The translations under genes were made by a program, and so were the position numbers. 64,000 bases of DNA, from assembly GCA_021234155.1 (NCBI GenBank), contig JAJEKV010000009.1:9678546-9742545 (forward strand), given 5' to 3'. Positions 11,785-21,781 of this stretch are shown here, piece after piece (position 1 is the stretch's first letter; each line of letters opens with the position of its first letter). The notes below the pieces were generated by a model. That model had not been told where the DNA came from. It worked only from the letters and a program-made list of their open reading frames with translations, and searched no databases. This stretch comes from Isoetes taiwanensis (lineage: Eukaryota; Streptophyta; Lycopodiopsida; Isoetales; Isoetaceae).

Positions 11785-11809
11785 GGAATGGCAAGTAGAT
11801 TGCCATTCC
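11785..11809. other. perfect 10-bp stem hairpin
   Basis: GGAATGGCAA GTAGA TTGCCATTCC, a perfect inverted repeat with a 5-nt loop, just outside the putative MITE at 11,823. Confidence 0.85.
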
Positions 11810-11822
11810 TGTAACGTGGAAG

Positions 11823-12069
11823 ACACTTAGGAAGCATTATGTAGCAGGTAAAAGATTCAGAATGCAGGGTAAGTTCTTGGAATGCTAGGTAAACATGGCA
11901 GAATGCGTGGTAAATACTCAAGAATGCAAGTAGAAGCTCCTCGCCGCTCCATCGCCGTTGCTCTGTCGCTGCTCTGTGCTCAAAAAAATTTCTATTTACA
12001 TTCTTTATTTGAAACAGTGCCACGTGGCACGGCGTTACTGGCGGACGCGGAAGAATGCTTCCTAAGTGT
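11823..12069. mobile_element. small inverted-repeat element (putative MITE)
   Basis: ACACTTAGGAAGCATT at 11823-11838 and its exact complement at 12054-12069 bound a 247-bp block. A perfect G-box palindrome (GTGCCACGTGGCAC) lies near 12,016. Target duplications were not resolved. Confidence 0.5.
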
Positions 12070-12880
12070 TTTTTACATTACTAGAAAAAGTGCTTAGCGT
12101 TGCTAGGCTTTTCGTCAGACATAAATTCAAGGCAAATGCTAGATTGGTATAAAAAAAGGAGAGCAAGGAATTGTAATCTTCGAATTTGTGCAAATGATTA
12201 TGAGCTTGGATGAATAGCTACATTGCATTCTCTCAAGATTTTAGAATGTTTAATTACTTCCCCTAGGAACATGTTTATTTCTTGCTTCAAGAATTGACAT
12301 TAGATCATGTGACAATCACTGATTCAAACCAAAATATTTGGAGTTATAAAAAGAAATCAACTTTCCTACCCCATGGTTTCTAAATGCATTTCACAATAAG
12401 GTTCATTGTTTGCGCATATAAACTTAGATCAACATGAACCAATTCTACAAGAATTTTGAAGTTCTCGTTCTCTAAGTCACCCTTTCATCATCTTCAAAAC
12501 AAAATCTAAAACAAATCTTATTCAACCTATGAAGCAAAATTTGCTTTTACTTGGAACTCTCTACTTTCATTGAACTTTTGAAATGCTTAAACATCCTTTT
12601 ATCCTAGGCTTACCTCTGCACCAGACCTAGTTTATTGCTCTTTCTATAAGTGATGCATGTTGTTGTGTTATTTCATCTATATAATTGTTTCATCTGGACC
12701 ATTGCTTCATGGAATATTCCTTCCAATATTCCATATAAAGCAGCCAAAGTCGTCTCCCCAAAATCAAGATGAGATCAAACTTGAATTTCCATGTCACCCT
12801 CAGATTTTACAAACTATAGAATGCAAGTCAAGGATACAGTCAATGAGCAACCAGAAAATCAGTTGCACATGAGAAAAAGT
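12070..12880. other. intergenic, no gene seen
   Basis: AT-rich. No coding exon or repeat boundary recognised. Confidence 0.4.
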
Positions 12881-13586
12881 CATTCTTGCACTACGACTCG
12901 CATGAACACAACAACATCCCGATAGATAGGCTTTTCATTCATCTCAGCAGTTTTTTCTACAATGGTATAGGGTGGGTAGCTGCACATCGCAGGCTACCCA
13001 AAAAATGAAAAACATAGGGAATATCCAGTTATAACACGTGGACCCCATAAAATTGTGTGCTATAGATGTTGGCTACTGTACCTGCCGAGAGTTTATCGCC
13101 GGGATTAAAAAACCCCGCCCTTTCGGGTTTTCGAGGAAAAACCCTAGCGATAAAATCTCGGCAAGGGGCTTGGACAACGCAGGGCTGCTAAACGTTCCCA
13201 AAAAAAACCCACGCTCCACCGAGAATACCGAAGTCGCGCATCACCCCTGGACCTGCACATCACCAACAGAAAAACCAATAGAGAAAAAAAAAACCTCAAA
13301 AAGGGGGCTGGTCACGCAGCGTGCCCGCGACAAAAACAACATTTACACCTCGAAAAAGGCGAGGGCTGGTCACAATTATAACAAATATGAACATGTAAAT
13401 AACAATGTTAAGGGGGAAGGGTGGGAGCCATGGATCTTCTTGCCGAGAGATGAGAAAGCCGATGAAACGTCGATGAAGAACTCTGCAATAAGTAGCGATC
13501 TCCCAACCTGATGAACGGCCTAGAAATGCATGCGATGCATGCATGCGACGCATGCAATGCATGCATGCTCGTCTCGTGCAAGAATG
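12881..13586 (-). mobile_element. long inverted-repeat element, copy B2 (reverse)
   Basis: Bounded by CATTCTTGCAC (12881-12891) and its complement (13576-13586). Read on the minus strand its interior matches copy B1: GTTGGTGATGTGCAGGT, then CTAGGGTTTTTCCTCGAAAA, GGCGGGGTTTTTTAATCCCG, TTTATGGGGTCC, the GGGTAG hairpin and GCTGAGATGAATGA. The terminal repeat itself differs from that of B1 (ATTCTAGAATGGGGC), so the ends have been replaced while the internal order is kept. It is followed by a 24-bp palindromic spacer and a short copy, the same pairing as at 3.2-4.3 kb. Confidence 0.6.
12973..13000 (-). other. conserved hairpin in copy B2
   Basis: TGGGTAGC (12973-12980) pairs with GCTACCCA (12993-13000), with an inner helix next to the loop. 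It is the counterpart of the hairpin at 4213-4243. Confidence 0.6.
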
Positions 13587-13610
13587 GCGATTCGCTACGC
13601 GAATCGATAG
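13587..13610. repeat. palindromic spacer (first copy)
   Basis: A CGATTCGC TAC GCGAATCG palindrome plus ATAG. It recurs identically at 13976-13999, outside the next element. Confidence 0.85.
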
Positions 13611-13975
13611 CATTCTTGCACTACGACTCGCATGAACACAACAACATCCCGATACCAGAGAACTTCAAATACTAGATCCGAGGAGAACAGGTTGAAGATT
13701 GTCCTAGGCTGGACAACAGGGCAAAGATAGAAGAGGTTAGAAAGGATAGGAAAGGCCAAGAAAGCGTAGCTCATGCAAGAAGAAGCCCCTCCTCCGCATG
13801 AGATCAAAGAATAGAAGCCATGGATACTGCTGAGAGATGAGAAAGCGCCGATGAAACGTCGATGAAGAACTCTGCAATAAGTAGCGATCTCCCAACCTGA
13901 TGAACGGCCTAGAAATGCATGCGATGCATGCATGCGACGCATGCAATGCATGCATGCTCGTCTCGTGCAAGAATG
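13611..13975 (-). mobile_element. short inverted-repeat element, copy A2 (reverse)
   Basis: Bounded by CATTCTTGCACTACGAC at the left and CTCGTGCAAGAATG at the right. The first 45 bp and the last ~150 bp are near-identical to the ends of the adjacent long copy B2. A minus-strand ORF covers it and reads a peptide similar to that of copy A1 (HAF...SGWEIA...IGA.SSLS). The last palindromic spacer follows at 13976-13999. Confidence 0.6.
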
Positions 13976-13999
13976 GCGATTCGCTACGCGAATCGATAG

Positions 14000-14880
14000 C
14001 ATGTGTTGCAGTGTATTAGCCATAGCTTTAATGAATTATAAGTTTTTGCCCAGTTATGTTGGCGAATCTTTTCTAGGTTTTGGTAACTGTCATGGAAATG
14101 TTGGCGAGTCTTGGTCAGTATTATTTAGCCATGACATTAAGTGAAAAAAATCATGTTTCCAAAACCCTATATTGTTTTAAAAACCCCAATTTCAGCCACA
14201 TATTGTACCAAAGTCACCTAAAAAACCCGGATATGTATGGTTCAAGCCCACAATAAACCCTTTCGGGTCACTCACCTAAATTGTACGGCTAAAACTATGT
14301 GAACCCCGCTTGTTTCCAATTGCCCTATTTTTAAACAAAAAGAGGGTACCTTTACTGCACCTTGTGCCCCATTATGACACACCCCATTTTGCAACTCTCA
14401 TATTCAGTTTGTACATCTATAATAATAGTTAGAAGAATGTGATTCAGTCTGGTTAATAACTTGAACATATACGAATTCTATCCTGACAATACAAAATGGT
14501 TCCTGGATGAAAAGATGATGCAAACTCTAAACCTAAATGTTAGGCAAAGAATATAATCCCATGAGTAAGCTAGTGCATTTCAAAAAATTTCTTTGGCACC
14601 TTTTTTAAGATTCCCTTTCAAGGCAATGCAAACCGACATTGACTGAAAGAAAAATTTGTGGTTAGGTTAACAAGTCTGCCAAACACGATTTCTTGAGTCC
14701 GAAGATGAACAAAAATATATGTCTTCTATCATTTAATTTAGACTCACCCCACTTATGGCAAATTATTATTGAGTCACTTTCTTTATTGTATCTATAAAAG
14801 AAAGGGAATGCATCAACAAGCATGCATAAAATATAGAGAACCAACTTGGAATTGACGTGTCATTTTAACCAAGCTTATAT
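14000..14880. other. intergenic, no gene seen
   Basis: No gene or repeat boundary recognised. Confidence 0.4.
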
Positions 14881-15042
14881 GACAAGAAATACAATGCCCC
14901 ACAAAAATGGGTACCTTGAATTTTAAGCAACCATATATGGTAATCACAATTCTCATGAGCTTATGACAAGAAATACAATGCCCCAAAGAAATGGATACCT
15001 TGAATTTTAAGCAACCAATATGGTAATTACAATTCCCATGTC
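14881..15042. repeat. ~81-bp tandem duplication
   Basis: GACAAGAAATACAATGCCCC ... TTGAATTTTAAGCAACCA ... ATGGTAAT.ACAATTC.CATG occurs twice with small differences. Confidence 0.85.
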
Positions 15043-15151
15043 CTCAAATGAAATTTTATTTTTTTATACATTCTCATAATGTTGTTTATTATACAGAACA
15101 ACTTGGATATATGGATATTTACAGATCTTCAAGTAAGCTGCTCATACAAAA

Positions 15152-15289
15152 TTTATAGCACCCAATCCATTTACATAAGGTTGCCCACATGTTATTGTGC
15201 TACATATTCTAAACAAAGTGTTTATAGCACCCAATCCATTTACATAAGGTTGCCCACATGTTATTGTGCTACATATTCTAAACGAAGTG
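15152..15289. repeat. 69-bp tandem duplication
   Basis: TTTATAGCACCCAATCCATT ... ACATATTCTAAAC(A/G)AAGTG at 15152-15220 and 15221-15289. A diverged copy of its first part lies at about 20,413-20,463, on the far side of the Penelope element. Confidence 0.9.
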
Positions 15290-15826
15290 CACCCTGGACT
15301 ACCACAGTCGTTGGATCCATCGATCCTATGGCACAGATCCTATCTTGGAGCCTCTGGGCACACAGTCGTTGGATCCGTCGATACTATGGCACAGATCCTA
15401 TCCTGAGCCGTTGGGCACCTCTCGTTTCGCTTATGGTCATTTATGATTGGAGGCGCCTATGATATAACTCAATGTGTTAATAAGTCTATTTTAACCAATA
15501 TACCCAGTGAGCTGATGTGATTATTTTTTATCTTGAATCTATGCTTTTTTTTTTTTTTTTTTTTTTTTAACAACCCATTCAATTGTTTTTAGAGATATAT
15601 GGTCTATGGTTTTAGGAATTGGTATTTTTACATACATATCAAATCCCCCTGGAACCCCCTGTTATTGTGCTACATATTCTAAACGAAGTGCATCCTGGAC
15701 TACCACAGTCGTTGGATCCGTCAATCCTATGGCACAGATCCTATCTTGGAGCCTCTGGGCACCTCTCCTTTCGCTTATGGTCATTTATGATTGGAGGTGC
15801 CTATGATTTTAAAATATGAAATATGA
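15277..15826. repeat. repeat R, head-to-tail partial copies
   Basis: A ~400-460-bp family also present at 55,956-56,415 and, partially, at 20,276-20,400. Order of blocks: TCTAAACGAAGTGCACCCTG, CAGTCGTTGGAT, CGTTTCGCTTATGGTCATTT, CAATATACCCAGTGAGCT, a T-run, ACAACCCATTCAATT and GTGCTACATAT. Here one copy (to ~15,677) joins directly, tail to head, to a second partial copy (15,678-15,826), whose continuation is interrupted by the Penelope element. A ~58-bp internal duplication starts at 15,302. No coding capacity; class unknown. Confidence 0.75.
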
Positions 15827-15881
15827 GCTGACTTGGTTCCTAAGGAAAATGAATAGTTTTTATTGAATAATTATGTAATTA

Positions 15882-16319
15882 TTGCAGATTTCTAGGTCCA
15901 TTCAAGTTGACTGCCAGGGTAGACATCATATTATTGAAACAAAGGAGAAGAACAGACTGAAGATAGTACATTGCTTCTTCCTATCGAAAGTTTTGGACAA
16001 AATATGTATTCCTAAGATTATACACAAACAAATGAAGCAAATCTTGGGAGAAGTTGGAGAAAGAATCATGGAGGACACTATGTTTTCTTGGAAATACACA
16101 GAAAGTTTGAAGGAGATATGTTACAAGCCATATAATGTTTTTGCACAAAAGTCAGAGGCAGTTTGCCCTTGTAACAATCCTAATATGAAAAACTTTGTAG
16201 ATACCAGTATAGGCCATATTAGAACCACAAATGTGGGGATTGTGAAAAACAGACTTCTAAGAGGCCTTTTCAAAAAAGGCCTTAACCATATACCAGATAA
16301 GGCCCTTGGATTACCTTGA
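15882..16319 (+). CDS. N-terminal part of Penelope-like RT protein
   Basis: About 145 codons open from a splice-acceptor-like TTATTGCAG at 15,881, so the true start is probably in an upstream exon; the first Met is nominal. Near residue 95 a CPCNNP motif is followed by FVD...GHI.T.......N..LR.L...GL.H.P, the block that precedes the fingers domain in Penelope-like RTs. The frame stops at 16,319, and the protein continues in another frame from 16,316. That is a 1-nt frameshift, either decay or programmed. Role in the family: N-terminal region of the reverse transcriptase, probably RNA-binding. Confidence 0.7.
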   Translation: MQISRSIQVDCQGRHHIIETKEKNRLKIVHCFFLSKVLDKICIPKIIHKQMKQILGEVGERIMEDTMFSWKYTESLKEICYKPYNVFAQKSEAVCPCNNPNMKNFVDTSIGHIRTTNVGIVKNRLLRGLFKKGLNHIPDKALGLP

Positions 16320-18031
16320 AGGAAGAATTAGGCAAGACCTGTGATAAAATATTTGATCTGCATATCTACCAATTCCCACATATCCATGACTGTGATAGAG
16401 AAAAAGTCAAAGCCAAAGTGATAGAACAAGCTGGCCTGGAATTGTCGGATATTTGCAAAAAGGAAAGAATTACAAAATTTGCACTAAATGACCCTTTAGT
16501 GATCAAGAATTTGGAATGGATCACTAAGAACCTGTATGTATCAGGAGTAGATAAAGCTGCCAATAACCCGTCCTTTATTTGTCCAAGACACATTAAGGAA
16601 AAAGCCCTTGATAGACTATCCAGCTCGGATTTTAGAGCAGTTGGAGATGAAACAGAAATGCTAAATATGAGAATTCAAGCAGGGATTAAAGACTGCATTG
16701 ATCTTGAGGCATTTGAATCTGAAAAAATACCATATCTTTTAGGTATATTCAAGGCCCATAAAAATGAGTACCGATGGATCACGAATGCGCATGGTACGGT
16801 CTATACTGAAATTGCTCAAACTATCACGGTTGTATTGAATACAATTATGGAATCATGGGCAGACATAACCAAGGATCTCAGTGCTAATGTCAGCACTTTT
16901 GTTACAAATAAGTTGAATGTCAACTGGATGATCAATTCAATTTACGATGTGGCACTCAACCTACCAGCTAAAATTGAAGAAGTTTTCATTGCAGACATTA
17001 CAAAATGCTATGAAAGCATTCCTTTGCAAGGTGAAAATGGTATTTGCAATGTGATGGAGAAAGTTATCAATGCCACTTGGAGGTATATGAAGAGTAAAAA
17101 TAAAAGACATGAACTATGGCTTAAAAAAGCTGGTAATGAGATTATTCTGGCCAAATGGTTTAAGAGCGACCCTCAAGGAAAATGCTGGACCTTCATCAAA
17201 AAGGAGGATTTTATAAAAATGAATTCCTGGCTCCTAACTAACTGCTTTGTAAAACTGGGAACAAGTGTTTGGCAACAAATCTGTGGTATACCTATGGGAT
17301 TATCATGCAGCCCATGCTGGTGTAACATGTACCTTGCCTGGTTTGAACTGCAGTTCATTAAGGACCTAGCAAGACAAGGAAGATTTGAAGATATCAAAGT
17401 ATTTAAACACATTTTCCGGTACATGGATGATCTACTCGCAATTAACTGCCCGATCATTAAACAGTTCCTTACAGCTGGGGAAACAAAGGATACAAAAAAC
17501 TTACAGATCTATGACCTAGGCTTTCTAGGGATAAAAGAAGAAACAGAATATCTAAAAGAGACAAGTGATATCCTGTTCGGAGGCATAGCCAATTTTTTAA
17601 ATATGACCATACAAGTCCACAATAGGGCTTTGGGTATTTTTACAACCAGCAGATATGATAAAAGAGAATTGCTACCTTTCAAAGCAATCAAGTATATACA
17701 TGCAAGCAGCTGCAGACCTTACTTTCAGGCCAGAAACGTAGCCCTGTCACAGGTTATGCCATTTATGTACATAAACTCTGATCCTAGCAATGCTGCAAAG
17801 GATATTATAAGGCTGATGGAAAACTTCGTGAGCAATGGTTTCGATAAAGCAGGCCTAAAGAGAAGAATACTGAAGTATATCAAATCAAATGACTTTCCTG
17901 GCTTGAAGTATGACAGTTTAATACTGCTTCAGAAAAAAATACTGAAGGTATTTTTTTCTGTTATTACAGTGATTTATAGTTGTGGTTTAAGACCCGTTGA
18001 GTTCACAACTCAAATATGCCTGAAACTTTAG
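16316..18031 (+). CDS. Penelope-like reverse transcriptase
   Basis: A 571-codon open frame with the PLE/TERT-type RT order: KAHKNEYRWITN near residue 140, catalytic motif A ADITKCYESI near 229, motif B' GIPMGLSCSP near 323, motif C RYMDDLL near 368, FLNMTI near 422, then FQARNVA and a long helical tail. Motif A (D....Y..I) and the G-PMG-SP loop separate it from LTR and L1 RTs. There is no in-frame stop along the whole domain, so decay is modest. The open frame has no ATG at its 5' edge and overlaps the previous ORF by 4 nt, so it is the downstream part of one protein. The C-terminal ~50 residues after the RT contain no GIY-YIG nuclease. It would copy the element RNA in the nucleus by target-primed synthesis, probably at pre-existing 3' ends. 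Confidence 0.85.
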   Translation: MKEELGKTCDKIFDLHIYQFPHIHDCDREKVKAKVIEQAGLELSDICKKERITKFALNDPLVIKNLEWITKNLYVSGVDKAANNPSFICPRHIKEKALDRLSSSDFRAVGDETEMLNMRIQAGIKDCIDLEAFESEKIPYLLGIFKAHKNEYRWITNAHGTVYTEIAQTITVVLNTIMESWADITKDLSANVSTFVTNKLNVNWMINSIYDVALNLPAKIEEVFIADITKCYESIPLQGENGICNVMEKVINATWRYMKSKNKRHELWLKKAGNEIILAKWFKSDPQGKCWTFIKKEDFIKMNSWLLTNCFVKLGTSVWQQICGIPMGLSCSPCWCNMYLAWFELQFIKDLARQGRFEDIKVFKHIFRYMDDLLAINCPIIKQFLTAGETKDTKNLQIYDLGFLGIKEETEYLKETSDILFGGIANFLNMTIQVHNRALGIFTTSRYDKRELLPFKAIKYIHASSCRPYFQARNVALSQVMPFMYINSDPSNAAKDIIRLMENFVSNGFDKAGLKRRILKYIKSNDFPGLKYDSLILLQKKILKVFFSVITVIYSCGLRPVEFTTQICLKL

Positions 18032-18072
18032 TAAATTTCAGTCAAATTAAAAGCTTAAAAAGGGAATTAAAA

Positions 18073-18126
18073 CTATAGGGTTGTGGAGACCCCCTACTGT
18101 AACAAGTAGGGGTACCCACCCTATAG
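18073..18126 (+). other. nested stem-loop downstream of the PLE RT
   Basis: The outer stem CTATAGGGT (18073-18081) pairs with ACCCTATAG (18118-18126). The inner stem CCCCTACT (18091-18098) pairs with AGTAGGGG (18105-18112) around a 6-nt GTAACA loop. All 17 pairs are Watson-Crick. It starts 42 bp after the RT stop, so it would lie in the 3' part of the element RNA. Hammerhead core motifs (CTGANGA...GAAA) were not found. Candidate RT recognition element. Confidence 0.8.
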
Positions 18127-18680
18127 TTACAGTAAGATTAAATAGTTAAGGGGTTTACAGAATCCTACGGCAGGAGGTAGGGTTTTTTTTATCAAATGAT
18201 ATACAGAGAAAATAAAATGTATTACTGAAAGCATACCCTTGCAATAAAAGCAAGCAAGTAGAATCTATCTTAAAACCTAAGGCCTATATAGGGTAGGTTA
18301 AGGGAAAAGCATCAGAAAGGACATATTTTTCTCTAGTAATGTCTAATGTATAATAGTTGTGAAAGGACATATAGAAGAAGAAGAAGAGATTTTAACGTCA
18401 CGCAGAGAAAATATACTTATAACAGATAATATGTTTGTTCTAATGGTCTAAGACACCTAGATGGAATATTATATCAGAAGGAGGCTGTAGAATTTAACTT
18501 GTGATAATATATTGGAGGCACCGAAAGTAAGAACCATTGAAGAGCGGTGGCCGTGTTTAAAACTTGAGCTTCCCAATGAAGCTAGACCTAAGAACTTTCA
18601 ATGCGGCTCAGTGTGACAGTTGACAGACTGATTGTAAGAAAGGTAAAGTTTTTACAACAATATAATCCCGCCCAAAAAAT

Positions 18681-18988
18681 ATGGGGTATAACTCTGATAG
18701 CCAAGAATCAGAGGATATCGAAGCGCCTTGCTACAAAACTAACAGAGAATTACAGTGGTGCTTTGAATCGGTGGTGTTTGAGAGATTAGAAATGGAAAAA
18801 AGGAGCAGGGGTCGTGGTTATGATGCCAAAAGAAACTTTGGCGATGGCAGTGCCGGATTTGCGGCCAGAAGAGGAGGTTATGCTAATAAAAAACCTACTG
18901 GTTATTATAGAAGCAATGAGAGCTTTGAGGATGCAGTTCCAGAAACACAATACAACAAAGATGTTGTGTCAGATGAAGACGATAACCA
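18681..18988 (+). CDS. RG-rich open exon inside the Penelope element
   Basis: Opens at ATG 18681 (MGYNSDSQESEDIE) and stays open for 103 codons to a plausible 5' splice site (ACCAG|GTATTTTG at 18,989). The peptide is acidic at both ends with an Arg/Gly block in the middle (RSRGRGYDAKRNFGDG, AARRGGYANKK, GYYRSN), resembling low-complexity RGG RNA-binding segments. No family was recognised. In Penelope-type elements the first exon can sit in a pseudo-LTR separated by an intron from the RT exon, and the RT ORF here begins at a splice acceptor. This could therefore be the first exon of a following or permuted copy, an accessory RNA-binding ORF, or a captured host exon. Coding status is inferred only from the open frame, composition and splice site. 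Confidence 0.4.
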
Positions 18989-19196
18989 GGTATTTTGATA
19001 AAATAATCCTTTCTGAATAAGGAAGCATGAAGCAGTGCTAGTAAATACCTTTGATGCACAATGGCTGCAAGAGAAAATATACTCAAATATGTTAAAAAGC
19101 TACCAGTAATCTAAACTAGATTTTTCTGACTAAAGTTTAGTCTAATTAATATAACTAGATTCTTTGTTTCTTTAGTAAGCTAAGACTGAGCAAGAG

Positions 19197-19252
19197 CAAA
19201 AGGTACAATGGGCAAAGGGCGAAGAGCCAAGAAATGCCCAATGTACCTTTTG
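19197..19252 (+). other. 18-bp stem hairpin
   Basis: CAAAAGGTACAATGGGCA (19197-19214) pairs with TGCCCAATGTACCTTTTG (19235-19252) with one mismatch and a 20-nt loop. It lies within the inferred Penelope element. Confidence 0.8.
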
Positions 19253-20275
19253 GCCCTTGTATCATTACCAAGTCTATTGCTAATGTTTACATGATTGGCT
19301 GCAGGTACCGGCATTTCTTTTCCTATTGTGCTTTTTGCTGTTATGTTAGGTTATAGCTCAAAGGGAATCAAAGGATCAAACTAGCAAAAAAAGATCAATA
19401 TGCTGCTGCAATGGTGTTAGCAGAAGTGATGAAGAATAGACCATTAGGTCTTACTGGGTTGTCAAATTTGTTTTGGATATTCGGTTGCAAATGCTTACTT
19501 TGACTATAAGTTAAAGATGTACTATCTCTCTTCCATTTTTGAACAAAAAGCAGGGATAATGCTCCTGTTACAAGAGGTCAATCTCTAGTTTTTCATTTTG
19601 TTGTGACTATGGAAGTTTCAGCATAGCAAGGAAAGTTTATACTTTCTGTACACAGCAGTATTATAAGGGTATGAAGTTTGTAAGTTTAAATCATTTTGCT
19701 AAGTAATATCAGATGGAATATCCTGAAGTTAGTTTTGAATCAAAATGGAAGATGTATCCATATCCTTTTTATAAAAACTTTAGGATAAGTATTAGATAAG
19801 GCAAAATACAGAACATGTGATCTGAAAAAACAAAGTGGATGATAATAAAAGGGTGGAAATATTATGAACCATAATTTGGGTGTAGTTCATACTATCCCAG
19901 ATCACAGTATACATATATACTAATGGTTGGACTGACCAAGGACATGACTGTAGTAAATAAATACAGAAAAATAAACCTTAAATAAATGGGTGAGCATAAA
20001 TAACAGGCAGACTATGTGATTGCTGTTTACTTTGAAAAGGAAAAAAAAGATTCTTAAGGTTTCATGAACTACATGACAACAAGAATATCGATGCTTGCAT
20101 TAAAAAGTATGGTTTACTTGATATTCAAGATAAAGTCACCCGACTTTGGACCATTGTTGAGTGCACTGTCTCTAGTTAGCTCGGATTTTGTACAGAGTGA
20201 TAAGGTTATCAAGGGATTGACCGAGATAACTTGGACTGCTAGTATGGCTGTTTGCTGAGGCTAGCTGTTCCCGGG

Positions 20276-20463
20276 TTTTTTTTTTTATAACAACCCATTC
20301 AATTATTTTAAAGATATATGGCCTATGGTTTGAGGAATTGGTATTTTTACATCCATATCAAATCCCCCTGAAACCCCCTGTTATTGTGCTACATATTTCG
20401 GGTATGAGCTATGCTCAAACAAAATTTATAGCATCCAATCCAGGAACATAAGGTTGCCCACAT
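20276..20463. repeat. repeat R, distal part
   Basis: A T-run followed by ATAACAACCCATTCAATTAT ... CCCCTGTTATTGTGCTACAT, the tail of repeat R. From 20,413 it continues into a diverged copy of the 69-bp unit found at 15,152 (AATTTATAGCATCCAATCC, GGTTGCCCACAT). Confidence 0.8.
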
Positions 20464-21560
20464 AATTCAGGACAAAATTATATCAACAAAGAATACAACT
20501 GCTTGTATGCCTTAATATTGATATTTGAGACTCCAGTCCTCCACCTATATATGCTAGAATATCTCTCACTATTTTGTATACATGACAATTGCAATTTTAC
20601 GATCATTTTTTGGAAAGAGAACCATCTATATATGTTCAATAACTACCAATGCTTTCTACACATGCAAGCTGCAATTTTAACATCGATTTTGGAAAGATAA
20701 CATTCACATGGTATTTTTTGTGGGGTTCCTTGTCCATCTATCTGGCCCAGCTACTATTTGGAGCATATATATAGATACTTGCAAGCGATATGTAGCTAGC
20801 TAGTGTTAAACCATTTCTCCAGCATGCGTACCGCATGAACTTTACAAGCAACAACTATTCCCCTTCAAGTTGTGGTATAGGTTCAAATAGCATGCTACTA
20901 ACTAAGCCCTCTGCTTCATCTAGCCATCTTGCCCTGCCAAGATTCTCATCTAGCCAGCCTACTTCATCCATAGTTCTCAATATCATGTGTTTCCCATGAA
21001 GAATGATAGCATCCATCCTAATAGAGTTCACCACTTCTAATATTGAAACATTATTTCTGTCTATTGTATCTCCATCAATAAAGCAAGATCCTCACCAGGA
21101 AAGTCCTGCAGCAACCATTGTCCATGAAACTGCATGATAACATATTATTCGTGATGCCAATATTATTCATGTAGCTTCTAAGCTCCCACACTTGGCATGC
21201 ATGTCAATGATAATTGTGGCCATGATCACATGAACTCCAACACCCATGTGATATAGCACAAACTGATGCCACTGTGTCCAAAATCACACTTCATATTTTC
21301 ATATAATTGTAGTACATGTTGGCTACAAGCCATCCACATCATAAGCTCCAATAATGGCACCCCATAACAAGTTTTGTTCAAAACATGAAAAGCAATGGGT
21401 TACACCCCCCGTGTAATATCCTTTGCACCATTCCCAGCAAAAGCTATAACATATAAACAGGAAGTCACATACTGCCTAGAGCCTGCTCAACTTTATCAAG
21501 AGCATCGATGAGCCCATTTACAACTTCCACATGTACCCACTGCCCCTCTGCACACTCGCC
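20464..21560. other. intergenic, no gene seen
   Basis: No supported exon or repeat boundary. The right edge is where the LINE reading frame begins. Confidence 0.4.
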
Positions 21561-21781
21561 TCAACAAATTATTTCAGCCCAATGTGGAGAATGCAGTGTT
21601 GCAGCATATTGTTGCTCTGGAGCAGGTTAAAGTGCAGAAGGCGCGTGTGAAGGCAGCCCTTACCTGGTTGAAGGAGGGGGGCACAAGTTCGTCGGTGTTC
21701 TTCAGCGCAGCTAGGCAGCGGCGATATGCAACATCTATGGCGTCCCTTACTTTGCCTGATGGCCGAACTTTGGAGGATCCC
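21561..21781 (+). pseudogene. LINE ORF2 fragment, endonuclease-RT linker
   Basis: About 73 codons contain K.ALTWLKEGGTSSSVFFSAARQ, the plant L1 block W...GD.NT.FFH...R that lies between the endonuclease and RT domains, and end at DGRTLEDP where the gypsy LTR starts. The endonuclease itself is absent because of 5' truncation. The continuation is at 35,643. Confidence 0.75.

Larger units (their letters stand above)
15827..20275 (+). mobile_element. Penelope-like retroelement, endonuclease not seen
   Basis: Boundaries are inferred from where repeat R stops (15,826) and resumes (20,276). Inside are an N-terminal PLE segment with a Cys motif (15,882-16,319), the RT (16,316-18,031), a long nested hairpin (18,073-18,126), an RG-rich exon (18,681-18,988), and another hairpin (19,197-19,252). 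No GIY-YIG motif is visible before or after the RT, which fits the endonuclease-deficient PLE branch (Athena/Coprina type) better than Penelope/Neptune. No pseudo-LTR pair or telomeric TTTAGGG array was found. The ~4.4 kb length is approximate. Confidence 0.75.

Noticed and set aside
12010-12030. G-box palindrome as a promoter element
   Set aside because: No gene starts nearby, and it lies inside a small inverted-repeat element.
15500-18200. Hammerhead ribozyme in the Penelope element
   Set aside because: CTGATG occurs near 15,513 but is not followed by the conserved A, a stem and GAAA; no core could be assembled by eye.
15827-20463. Repeat R copies as pseudo-LTRs of the Penelope element
   Set aside because: The left and right pieces are different halves of R, and an independent whole R copy sits in a TRIM at 56 kb. 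Insertion into R is the simpler reading.
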